From: Chimonanthus salicifolius
Lineage: Eukaryota > Streptophyta > Magnoliopsida > Laurales > Calycanthaceae
Reading direction: 5' to 3'
Assembly (NCBI GenBank): GCA_013350335.1
Contig: CM023541.1
Span: 36,510,739-36,574,738 of the forward strand
Length of the DNA stretch: 64,000 nucleotides
A program made the translations under genes and the position numbers. The notes under the pieces are model-generated. The model was not told the origin of the DNA and did no database searches. It saw nothing but the letters and a program-made list of their open reading frames with translations. Positions 46,490 through 56,215 of the stretch are shown in pieces (position 1 is the first letter of the stretch; every line of letters begins with the position of its first letter).

Positions 46490-47885
46490 TTTCAAAATAG
46501 ATAAAAAGGCTTTACATCTAAAAATTGTCAAAACAAAACATCAATAGATCATTAGTCAATATTATTAAAATAATGATTTTTCTTTCACTTAAAAAGGTTG
46601 ATAAAGTTTAAAAATGACAATGTCTCTCATATTATATTAGAGATGAGACTAATTCCACCAGTAAACCTTCCAATCTACTACTGATATTATATTATTTTAA
46701 TAAAATTAGGCTGAAACATGGTGAAGATAATTTATAAGGGATAATTTTTTTTTAAAGTATAAATATAACAAGATTGATAGAAAGAAGTGTTTTTTTTAAT
46801 GATGGAGAATTCCAAGAAAATAAAATAAATTTAAAACCTATATCTCAGCCATTACTCAATTCTCAAAAGATGATTGGCTCTTGAAGAGGAGTTGGACATC
46901 TAAATCACAGCTCACAAGGTTTTAAGTTTTAACTTTAAAAGGAAATAGAAGAAATTGCTTTATTTTTGTGATCAAAATAAAAGAGAATATTTTGATTTTG
47001 TAAAATATAATCTTGTGAATCCGAGAGAAGATTTACAGAAGTGATTATTATTCATCTGATTTAAAAGCATTCAAAATTAATAATATCTTTTGACTTATCT
47101 AAATTTGATGATTAAAAATTTATTAATCTTAATTTTTTAATTGAAGACATTCTAAAAGTCAACATTTAATATCGTAAGGCCTACCAATCCCTATAATATT
47201 TCATATTAAAATAATAATTGTTGTTTACCATGTTAAAGTAGCCAAACTCTTCTTTTATGTACTAGATTTCAAAGTAAGAATAAGTTGATTTGATGAATTT
47301 GTTTTTCTTAATAAAAAGTCTGACCAAAGCAAAGCTAAAAAGATTTTTTTTTTCAAAACAATGAACTTAGTTCTTCAGCCATAAGTCCTTCAAAACAGGG
47401 CCATACTAAGTGGTGAAGAAATCTTACTGTTATTTATATAGTTTTAATATGTTCGTATGATTTTTCTAAATGTTTCCTTGTGTTCATCTGTTATATTTAA
47501 AAAAAAAAAAAATATTTTTGAAATTTATTAAATACACTTTATTCGAGATTTCGACATTATCTAATACTCCATAAAAATTATAATTTTTTAATATTACTCA
47601 CGTTAGGTTTCCATTTTCCCTATTTTTTAATGCTTTTGTATTTTATTAATTTTTTTTTAAAAAAAAAGTGAGAATGATAACACCGCAAAAATTCGTCTAA
47701 GCAATACGGCCAAGTCATACGCATCGGTTGCCATTTTTTATACCGTTCCCGGCTATAGACTCGTCTCTGCAACAAGTCAAACCGAGTCAAAACATATCCA
47801 GACTCAGTAGAGTCTGTATCTCACCAGATCCTACCAATCAAATAAATCGAATCAAGTTCAGCAAAATATGCAAAAAATTCTAGCC
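46490..47885. repeat. segmental duplication R1, copy 2
   Basis: Near-identical to 37354-38745 and joined directly at 47885/47886 to R2 copy 2. The junction CAAAAAATTCTAGCC|TTAAATC shows two duplicated blocks fused. Confidence 0.9.
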
Positions 47886-49338
47886 TTAAATCTTAATTTT
47901 TTTAATCTAAGACATTATAAAAGTCATCATTTAATATCGTAAGGCCAACCAATCCCTATAATGTAACCAAACTCTTATCTTATGAACTGGTGTGCACTAG
48001 ATTCTGAAGTAAGAACAAGTTGATTTGATGAAATTATTTTTTTAATAAAAAGTCGACCAATAAAAAGCCAATAATAAAAACAAAAAAAAATACAAAAATC
48101 AAAACAATGAACTTAGTTCTTCGGTCATTCAAGTCCTTTAAAACAGGGCTATTACTTAGTGGTTAAGATATCGGCTTTTACATAATATCGCCTAATGTAG
48201 AGTATATTACTTGTACAATTGCCATTGCGATCAAAAAATAATTTTAAGAGCCTTAGAAGTATTTTTCAATTTCAAACTTTTTAGATCTTAAAATTTACAT
48301 ATATTGAACTATTTTCATCAATTTTTTTTAAGATTTTTGTTCAAAGATACTTCTGATTTTGAATTTTTTGTAAAAATAATCTACTAAAATAATTATGAGT
48401 GCTCATAAAATTTACTGAACATGTTTTTGTATAATTAATATAACAAAGAAAAGAAACGGCCCAGGAGGAACAAAAGGGGGGAGAATTAGGTATCAGATAA
48501 GATACCTACCACCAGGCAAGTACCCTGCTGAACCAAATTGGGGAAAAATTCCTCAGCAATGGTGCGAAGAATGCAAGTCAAACCGAGTCAAAACATATAC
48601 GGAATCAGTAGAGTCTATCTCGCTACCAATCAAATAAATCGAATCAAGTTCAGCAAAATATGCAAAAATTTTAGCCGCTGCTATCAAAAGAGGCAGAATC
48701 TGATACAGATCGTCAAAATCATCAAATCTGAAGAAAAATTTGAAACATGGATTCAAGCACCACATCAGTACTGTCGACAAACAAATTAGAAATACTTGCA
48801 TGGCCTGTGTAGGGATTGCAGTTTGTAGACGAGCGACAGAAGAAAAGGAAAGGGAGGACCTCCCGGAATCCAATGGCCTGAGCAGTAACGGAAAAAAATC
48901 AACGGTAGATATTACTCCTACTCGTTTCTTCTTCTCCGATCGACTCAAGCCACAAGCCTCCGTGAGATTACCTCCTTTCCTCGTATCCCAAAATTCAATT
49001 GAGCCAAACACTATGAAAATTTACAGAAGCCAACAAGGAAAAGAGAGAATTGCATAGAAAAGGAAGAGAAGACGCAAAGATCGATTAAGAAAGTGGGATA
49101 TTTATAGGGCTGGTTAGGGTTTTGCACGGTCTTCCCTCACCAAATGCGTTGGCGGCAGATGGGACGGATGGTCGACAAGTGGGCGGTAGAGATGTGGAGC
49201 ATATATATCACACAGCAGTGGCTCTAGATTTTGATTAAAATTTCTTTCTAAAGTAAATACACTACGAATCGGGGTAGGTATCATTCAAAAATAGAAAATT
49301 CTTATCACTATAGCAATAAGAAAGTTAAAATAAAAGTA
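47886..49338. repeat. segmental duplication R2, copy 2
   Basis: Direct copy of 43972-45402, ending at AAAATAAAAGTA where the MULE begins. Confidence 0.85.
48553..49106 (-). pseudogene. exon-like unit E3
   Basis: Almost identical to E2: TATAAATA box (49106-49099), ATG at 49011, a 152-codon frame open to 48553, and the GCAAGT donor-like site. The frame has stayed open in both copies. This may reflect recent duplication rather than selection. Confidence 0.45.
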
Positions 49339-49427
49339 GGGTCCCCGTTTACACACTCGGAAAACCTCTCTCTACACATCCGTTTCCTGGTGCGGGTGGT
49401 AAATTACGATTTTGCCCCCGTATTCCC

Positions 49428-50418
49428 ATTCGTTCGAACGAATGATCAGTTCATTTTTCCATTCGTTCGAACGAATAGACACATACCACTCTGCTTTCAT
49501 TCATTCGAACGAATTCGCAGTGCATTTAGGATTCGTTCGAATGAATACATGAATACTGCCGAGTTCTTCACTGATTCGAACGAGTGGCCATGTGCACAAT
49601 CCATTCATTCGAATGAAAAATTCATTCGAACGAATTCCCCAGTGTAAATTCCATTCATTCGAATGAACTGTTCGGAAATGTTCATTCGTTCGAATGAATG
49701 TCTGGATTGTTCGAACGAATGAATGAGAGGGGACTGGAACATACAGTCCTTCGATCGAATGAACTCGTTCGAATGAATCAGTCTATTCATTCGAACGAAT
49801 AACCCATGGCCATTCGTTCGAATGAATGGATGGATTCATTCGAACGATTGAATGAGAGGGGACTGGAAAGTGCAGTCCTTCGATCGAATGAGTTCATTCG
49901 TTCGAATGAATCCAGACATTCATTCGAACAAATGGCCATTATAAGTGAATTCATTCGAATGAATGGCTTGATTCATTCGAACGAATGTATCAGAGAGCAC
50001 TGGGAAATGACAGTGCTGCTCTCGGGTTCCATTCGTTCGAATGAATCAAGACATTCATTCGAATGAATTCACTTATAATGGCCATTCGTTCGAATGAATT
50101 GAATTATTCATTCGAACGAATGAACTCATAGACGTCCATTAGTTTGAATGAATTGACTGATTCATTCGAACGAATGTATCAGACAAGACTAGGAAATGAC
50201 AGTCCTTCCTTCGGGTTCCATTCGTTCGAATGAATAGAGCCATTCATTCGAACTAATGGGCTCTAATATGCCATTCGTTCGAATGAATGACTCAATTCAT
50301 TCGATCGAATCCATTTAAGTCGCCATTAGTTCGAATGAATCGAGACATTCATTCGAACGAATAGCATATTTAGACTTCAATTCGTTCGAATGAATCAAGA
50401 CATTCATTCGAACGAATG
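49428..50418. repeat. array of about 34 16-bp near-palindromes (ATTCGTTCGAATGAAT) in the MULE
   Basis: About 34 copies of ATTC(G/A)TTCGAA(T/C)GAAT occur in 0.99 kb. In the right half they form pairs: ATTCGTTCGAATGAAT, about 6 bp, then ATTCATTCGAACGAAT, which is its exact reverse complement. Each pair can fold into a 16-bp stem. Pairs are separated by 30-60 bp of partly repeated sequence (for example GGGGACTGGAA). The array lies between the MULE terminus and the TATA box of its gene. Confidence 0.9.
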
Positions 50419-50424
50419 ACAACT

Positions 50425-50435
50425 TATATATATAA
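50425..50435 (+). promoter_or_regulatory. TATA box of the MULE transposase gene
   Basis: TATATATATAA stands 7 bp after the last palindrome, followed at 50475-50485 by AAACCCTAAA and a CCC/TTTT-rich leader of about 450 bp before the ATG at 50936. The leader contains many AAACCCC(A)TTTTCAA repeats. Confidence 0.55.
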
Positions 50436-50935
50436 GTCGCGAATCCACCAAATTCCATTCGTTTCATTTCATTCTAAACCCTAAACCGTGGTTTCTCTCT
50501 TCCTCTCCCTTCGCCCTTGAACCCTTTTCTGAATCCCTTCTCCCTTAAACCCCATTTTCAACCCCATTTTCAACTCCCTTTTCAATTCTAAACCGTTGAA
50601 TCCTATTTCTATCCCAAACCCTTAAACCCCATTTTAGATGACCTTCTTCAAAGAGTTCTCTTTAAAACCCCATTGTCAACCCCCTTTTCAATCCAAAACC
50701 CATAAACTCCATCTTTCAACACCCATTTCAATTCCAAACCCTTGAAACACATTAAAATTTTCAACCCTTAAACCCCCTTTTCAATCCCTTCTCTCTTATC
50801 TCGGTTCGAAGTTGTCTCTCTCAAGCTGTTGTCTGGATCTCTTATCTCGAATCGGAGGTAACTCTCTCTCTCTTTCTCTCTCTCTTATCTCATTATTATA
50901 AGTGTTTTAGTGGTATTTTTTAATCCTGAAGTAGC

Positions 50936-52534
50936 ATGGAGTTTGTTGAGGGATGTTTTGAAAGTTGTGAGGACCTGATAAATTATGTTAAGAATATCGC
51001 TTATGGAAAAGGATTTGTAACTACCATAAAGAGATCATGTAATAAGGAAAAGAAAGTAGTCATTGGCTGCGATAGAGGAGGTAAATACCGCAACACGATT
51101 AGCGTGGAAGATGATGCGAGAAAAAGGAAAGCATACTCCCGCCAATGCAATTGCCCTTTTCAAGTGAAAGGTAAACAGATTGTTGATGGGTCATGAAAGT
51201 TGACCATGAAGAATTTGGATCACAATCATGATATATCGGAGGTATTATTAGGTCATCCAAGTACAAGATGTTTTTCAGATGCTGAGAAAAAAATGATCAT
51301 TGAAATGAAGAGTTGTAATATACCACCACGGCAAATTTTGACGACCCTTAGAAAGCAAAATCCAGATATTGGAATATCAGCGGGTGATTTGTACAACTTT
51401 TGTTCTGTGTTTCGGAAAGAGCAACTAAGGGGTTGAACTACAATTCAAGCTTTGATAGATGATCTTCAAGAAGGTGGTTACCAATATTTTCTTGATCATG
51501 ACAATGATGGCCATTTGTCTCATCTATTTTTTGCACATCCAAAGTCCATTTTTCTTACCAAGAGCTACCATAATGTCCTTCAAATGGATTGCACGTACAA
51601 AACCAACAAATATCATATGCCATTGCTTCATATTGTTGGTGTAACAAGTTTCAATAAGAACTTCTGCTCGTGCTTTGCATTTATACGAAATGAGAAATTT
51701 GAAGATTATGTATGTGCATTACAGATGTTTAAAAAGGTCTTTGGAGTGGAGCATGATCGACTAGTTCTTTTGACTGATAGGGAATTGGCGTTAAAGAATG
51801 CCATTGATTTGGAGTTCCCTAATGCTGCACATATTTTGTGTTCTTGGCACATCAACAAGAATATTGTTGCTCGTTATAAACCTATGTTTAAGAGAAACGA
51901 GGATTGGAATGCATTTTTTACCGAATGGAATGACCTAATTGAGTCCCCAACTGAAGAAGCATTCAATACAGCGTTTGAGGCATTCAAACAGAATTTCAGA
52001 GATGATTCGCAACCAGTGAACTACTTAACAAGGACGTGGGTCCCACTTAGAAAACAATTCGTCAAGGCATGGACCGGATGGAGTTTACATTTTAAGAATC
52101 GAGCTACTTCAAGGGTTGAGGGTGCACATGCTATTCTGAAAAGTTATATATCTACATCTACAGGTGATCTAGATGTTGTCCGAAGAAAGATAGCCCATGT
52201 CATTGAAAATCAAATTTGAAGAGTTCAAGATTCAACTTGAGGATGAGAAGATTCGGTTTGCATGTGATGTGTCTATTCCTTTCTTTGATGAATTGAACGG
52301 CAAAGTTTCTCATTTCGCAATGAATGAGATTTACAAAGAATATGAGATGGTTATGATCCGATCATTTTCACCAATTTGTACGGAAGAGTTTACAGCTTCA
52401 ATGGGCCTACCGTGTGCGCACAAAATGCAATGGATGGATAAATTACATTTGGATGATATACACCCACAATGGAGAATAGATTTAATCTCATTGGACGGCT
52501 TAAATGTTGTAAGGCAGAGGCCTGGGGATGTATT
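50936..52534 (+). pseudogene. FAR1/MuDR-type transposase, broken
   Basis: Transposase of the MULE superfamily, related to plant FAR1/FRS proteins. From the ATG at 50936: a short FAR1-type DNA-binding region (GKGFVTTIKRS...CNCPFQVKG), then the catalytic domain with first Asp in LQMDCTYKTN (about residue 218), second Asp in LLTDRELALK (about 281), the CSWH motif (302-305) and TSRVEGAHAILK for the expected Glu. A SWIM-like zinc site (GLPCAHKM) follows. Breaks: TGA at 51194 (after GS), TGA at 51434, and a one-base T insertion at 52214-52217 that shifts the frame after VIENQI. The 3' end is cut at 52534 by the LTR element. It cannot make active protein. Confidence 0.85.
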
Positions 52535-54235
52535 TGTCACGCTCCGAACCCAGATGTGGGCCCGGAACGCGACTAATTTTTTTTTTTTTAAAACAATAAA
52601 CTCTAATCACCCATCGTCATAACTAGGCTGGATCTTCGAGTTTACCAAAACCCGATCCTAGAAAATGTCACACGTGCTTTTCACACATGGACTCAAACAT
52701 ATACCATATGTCCCATATACAACCCATATCACACAACGAATATTTTTATCCATCAGCGTTGCGCACGAAAATATAGTGGATATAATGTATACGACATTAA
52801 AACAACGACATTAAAACTTACAGACATAAGTTTCTTATGCCACATGAGGCATATTTATTACAAATACTCAAACATATTTAAGCAAACAAATGGTTTCCAT
52901 GTGCGGAAAACCTTAGGAACTTCTAAGTTCCTACTTTCAACGAGGCACCATTGGTCCCTCCAATCCCTCCTCTGGTTCAGATCCTGCATTGTAAGGGACG
53001 TGAGCAACAGCCCAGTGGGGAGAACTCACCATAAAATCCAATATACAATATTCATGGAATAAATAACAATGCATATTCCATAAATGAAACGCAGTTAATC
53101 CACTTAACTCATTTTCACCATAACATCCAACATATTATATGAAACAATAAATAATGCATGTTTCATGAATGCAATGCGGTTAATCCACTTAACCCATTTT
53201 CACCCTAAGATCATCTTCTAAGGTTTTTACTCAGATTGTATTGTTAACACCGGGGTCAGTCCCCAACCATGTTACAACACCGGGGTCAGCCCCCATTTAA
53301 AGTTCCAACCAGAACTAATATTAATTCCTCCACGGAAATAATATAGCAACTTGTAAGTGCAAAAGGTCTCCACGACCCGGTCTACTAGCCCATCCAACAC
53401 CAACGGTTGATGGCGGTCGACCACAGCCTACTAACACGTCCAACCCAACGGTTCGCAAACGGTGTTCGGCTAATCTCAGCAATTATAGCCCAACGGCAAA
53501 TATCAAACTTTACAAAGTTATTATCTTCCACAGATTTAACTTATGAACATAATTATCACATGCAAATGTCAAATGCATGATAATGCATGATTTCCAGTGC
53601 CCTCCTTACACAGGGACTTATTCTGAGAGAACCACCATATTTCAACCTTACTATTTGGTGTATCAAATACCAATACAAGAGATCAATAAAATAATCAATA
53701 TCACATAACATATAAAACTGGATTTAATAACACGAATGCCTTCACCCAGTTTTTACCCGACAAATCCCAGACACTCCATGGGTCCATACTGCGTTAGAGA
53801 CTAAAAGTCCTCGACTCCCCGACACCATTTTAACGCCTACGTTCTAAACAGTTAGATCATTTACATCCCTTACATGTAGGCAGTGTCAGGTCTCGTATTC
53901 TGGACCTATATAGCCTTTTCCATCTTCAATTGACCATGGGTCCCATTTCAGTCTGGTGTTAGTGGGTTTAACATATAACACAATACAAGTGTTGGTTCGA
54001 GTCTCTTCACCTTCTCCGGTTGAATTTTTCACAGAAAATCTGTAAGATAGAGTAAAATGTATAAATTTTCTATTTGTCAGTATATACGCATAATAATTTC
54101 CCAAACCCCGTGCTATTTTTCTAGAAAACATGATATGTGTAATGAGCCACCTAGGCTCTTTCTACTCCTTTAAATTATGTCAGAAAGTTAGTTGTCAGCC
54201 ATTCAAAATATTACAATAAAATGAAAAAAATGTAA

Positions 54236-54590
54236 AGTACTCAGTGCCTTCTCTCGTATTGTCTTCTGGAGAAAGGACCATGGAGACGTATTGTGAGAGG
54301 CCCAGAGGGTACAGAGACAGTAAAGTAAATAAAAGTACTCAGTGCCCTATCCTCGTATTGTCTTCTGGAAGAAGGACGTATTGAGAATATGGCCCAGAGG
54401 GTACAGAGACAGTAAAGTAAATAAAAGTACTCAGTGCCCTATCCTCGTATTGTCTTCTGGAAGAAGGACGTATTGAGAATATGGCCCAGAGGATACAGAG
54501 ACAGTAAAGTAAATAAAAGTACTCAGTGCCCTATCCTCGTATTGTCTTCTAGAAGAAGGACGTATTGAGAATATGGCCCAGAGGGTACAG
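54236..54590. repeat. four tandem copies of an approximately 90-bp unit in the left LTR
   Basis: Units carry GTACTCAGTGCCCTATCCTC, GTATTGTCTTCTGGAAGAAG and GTACAGAGACAGTAAAGTAA. The first unit is more diverged. The right LTR has five. Confidence 0.9.
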
Positions 54591-55085
54591 TACAGGAATT
54601 TAAACACACAAGGCGGAAAAATAAACACACAATAGTCAGCTGGGGTTAATCTTTTCTCCGATTTTACTTAGGGTCAAAAATTATATTTTGAATGTAAAAT
54701 AATACGAATCTTGAGGGTAAAATTTAAATTTTAAGAGGAAATCTATTTTTCCTCCATTTTAAAAAATCTCATTTTTTGAACCCCAATACTAAGCTATTTT
54801 ACTCTTAATTTGCTATGGAGTTAATAAAAATAAAAATAGAATTATTTCGATACCTTGGGTGCAAAATTCTGTATAAGATTGACTAAATTTGAAAACCTTT
54901 AAAAGAATTCAAGAAACCCGATCGTTCGGCTGCTGCTGGTATGGCCAAAGCAAGAGAAAAGAAAAGAGGAAAGAAAAGAAAATGGGAGAGAGAGGGCTTG
55001 CTGTTTTTTTGAAAGAGAGAGAGGGAGCAAAACGGCAGAAGAGTTTCTTTTTTCTTTACATTCTGCCTTCCTCACTGATTACTCC

Positions 55086-55093
55086 TATTTATA
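55086..55093 (-). promoter_or_regulatory. TATA box of the left LTR
   Basis: Minus strand TATAAATA in GCCTATAAATAGGAGT. The same motif in the right (5') LTR, at 63966-63973, would drive the genomic RNA. Confidence 0.6.
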
Positions 55094-56161
55094 GGCAGCC
55101 GTATGAATTTTTTTATCATACAGGTTGCCGAAGATATTCATAGGTTTATAGGTTTTTTTTTAATAACTCTGCATTTATTGTTATATATTTTATAATTAGT
55201 ATTCCAACTACCACCAACTGCATAGGCAATTGACGGTGTTATAATCTTCCAACACACCTACAAGCTACATCCGTAGCTTTAAAACTCATCTTTCATTTGT
55301 TTCTGATATTATTTTATAATATAATATTAGTTTATTCTTTTTACTATTTACATCTATGTCCTTTCTTTTATCGGGGTATTTCAGGGTCTCACTAAATTGA
55401 TACAATTAGTTCAGTAGGTCAGGTATTAAAATCTGAGCATGGTATTAAAATTTGGAATGAAATCTATCTCAAAAACCCAGTGTTTTTGCTAAAAATCACC
55501 GTTTTAAGAAAATCTCCTAATCTTCAAGATCTTTTTTGAAAGTATCTAACCTTATAGTTTGATAGAGTAAATTTGTCTGATAAAAATATTCTAAAGTTTC
55601 AAAGGGTTTTGAAGTCAAAAACCACATTTTCTAAGTGAAAGAATATTCAACGGCTCATATTTCATGGCTTAAAATAAATATCGAAAACTAATTATTTTAT
55701 ACTGTAAAGAAATAAACAACTTAGTTATAATACAGATTGAGTACTGACTCTCTCTATATATTTTTAGGACTTCCTCTACCCTGTCAAATTGGGGTTTTAC
55801 CACTTTAAAACTTACGGGTAAAATAAATTAGCGAAATTATAGCGAGATTGGCATGTCATTAGGTCCGAAATTTAAAAATAATGCATAATATAAAATTTGA
55901 AGTTCAAACTAAGTCAAATGACTGAGTTTATACAGCAGCTAAGGTTTAAGCCTAAAATAATATTATTATTATATTCATAACTCACCCATATACCTTTGGA
56001 ATTTAATTAAAAGAGTTACCAGATTCGGATCAAGTCAAACTTAGATCCGTTGAAAAACTTATTTGATACATTTTACGATTAGAGGAAAATATTTCATAAT
56101 TAACGGATAAAAATTATTTAATTAATCATAATTAATCCCTAAATTGGGCTGGGGTATTACA

Positions 56162-56176
56162 TCCCACCCCTGAAAG
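56162..56176 (-). other. polypurine tract of the chromovirus
   Basis: The minus strand reads CTTTCAGGGGTGGGA directly against the TG of the 3' LTR, as needed for plus-strand DNA priming. Confidence 0.75.
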
Positions 56177-56215
56177 AAATTTCGTCCCGAAATTTAAATA
56201 GAAAAGGTCGTACCT

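Larger units (their letters stand above)
49339..52534 (+). mobile_element. Mutator-like element (MULE), left part, interrupted by a retrotransposon
   Basis: The left boundary is exact, because the paralogous site at 45402 is empty. It starts GGGTCCCCGTTTACACACTC, a G-rich start of the kind MULE termini use, after AATAAAAGTA. Inside are the palindrome array (49428-50418), a TATA box, a leader with AAACCCTAAA and a FAR1-like transposase pseudogene. The right end is not in the window, because the chromovirus inserted at 52535. The second terminal repeat and target duplicate should lie beyond 64000. Confidence 0.75.
52535..56161 (-). mobile_element. left LTR (3' LTR) of the chromovirus, 3627 bp
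   Basis: On the minus strand it begins TGTAATACCCCAGCC and ends GGAGCGTGACA. It holds a TATA box, four tandem repeat units and a conserved CACTGGGCT...GAACCAGAGGAGGG segment also found in LTRs B, C and H. Short open frames (for example 53886-54131) recur in the other LTR and are not genes. Confidence 0.9.

Noticed and set aside
49390..50066. Open frames through the MULE palindrome array
   Set aside because: The frames (FERMNR/SNE-type repeats) appear on both strands and come from the 16-mer. They end within the array.
49428..50418. CRISPR-like array
   Set aside because: The context is a plant MULE. The repeats are near-palindromes in alternating orientation with irregular, partly repeated spacers and no cas genes.
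50475..50800. Interstitial telomeric repeat
   Set aside because: AAACCCTAAA and AAACCC words occur, but not in 7-bp register. They belong to an irregular AAACCCC(A)TTTTCAA leader repeat, with one telo-box-like motif.
53886..54131. An 81-codon frame repeated identically at 62675-62920
   Set aside because: It is inside both LTRs and is preserved only because the LTRs are nearly identical copies. It has no known LTR-encoded function or supporting motif.
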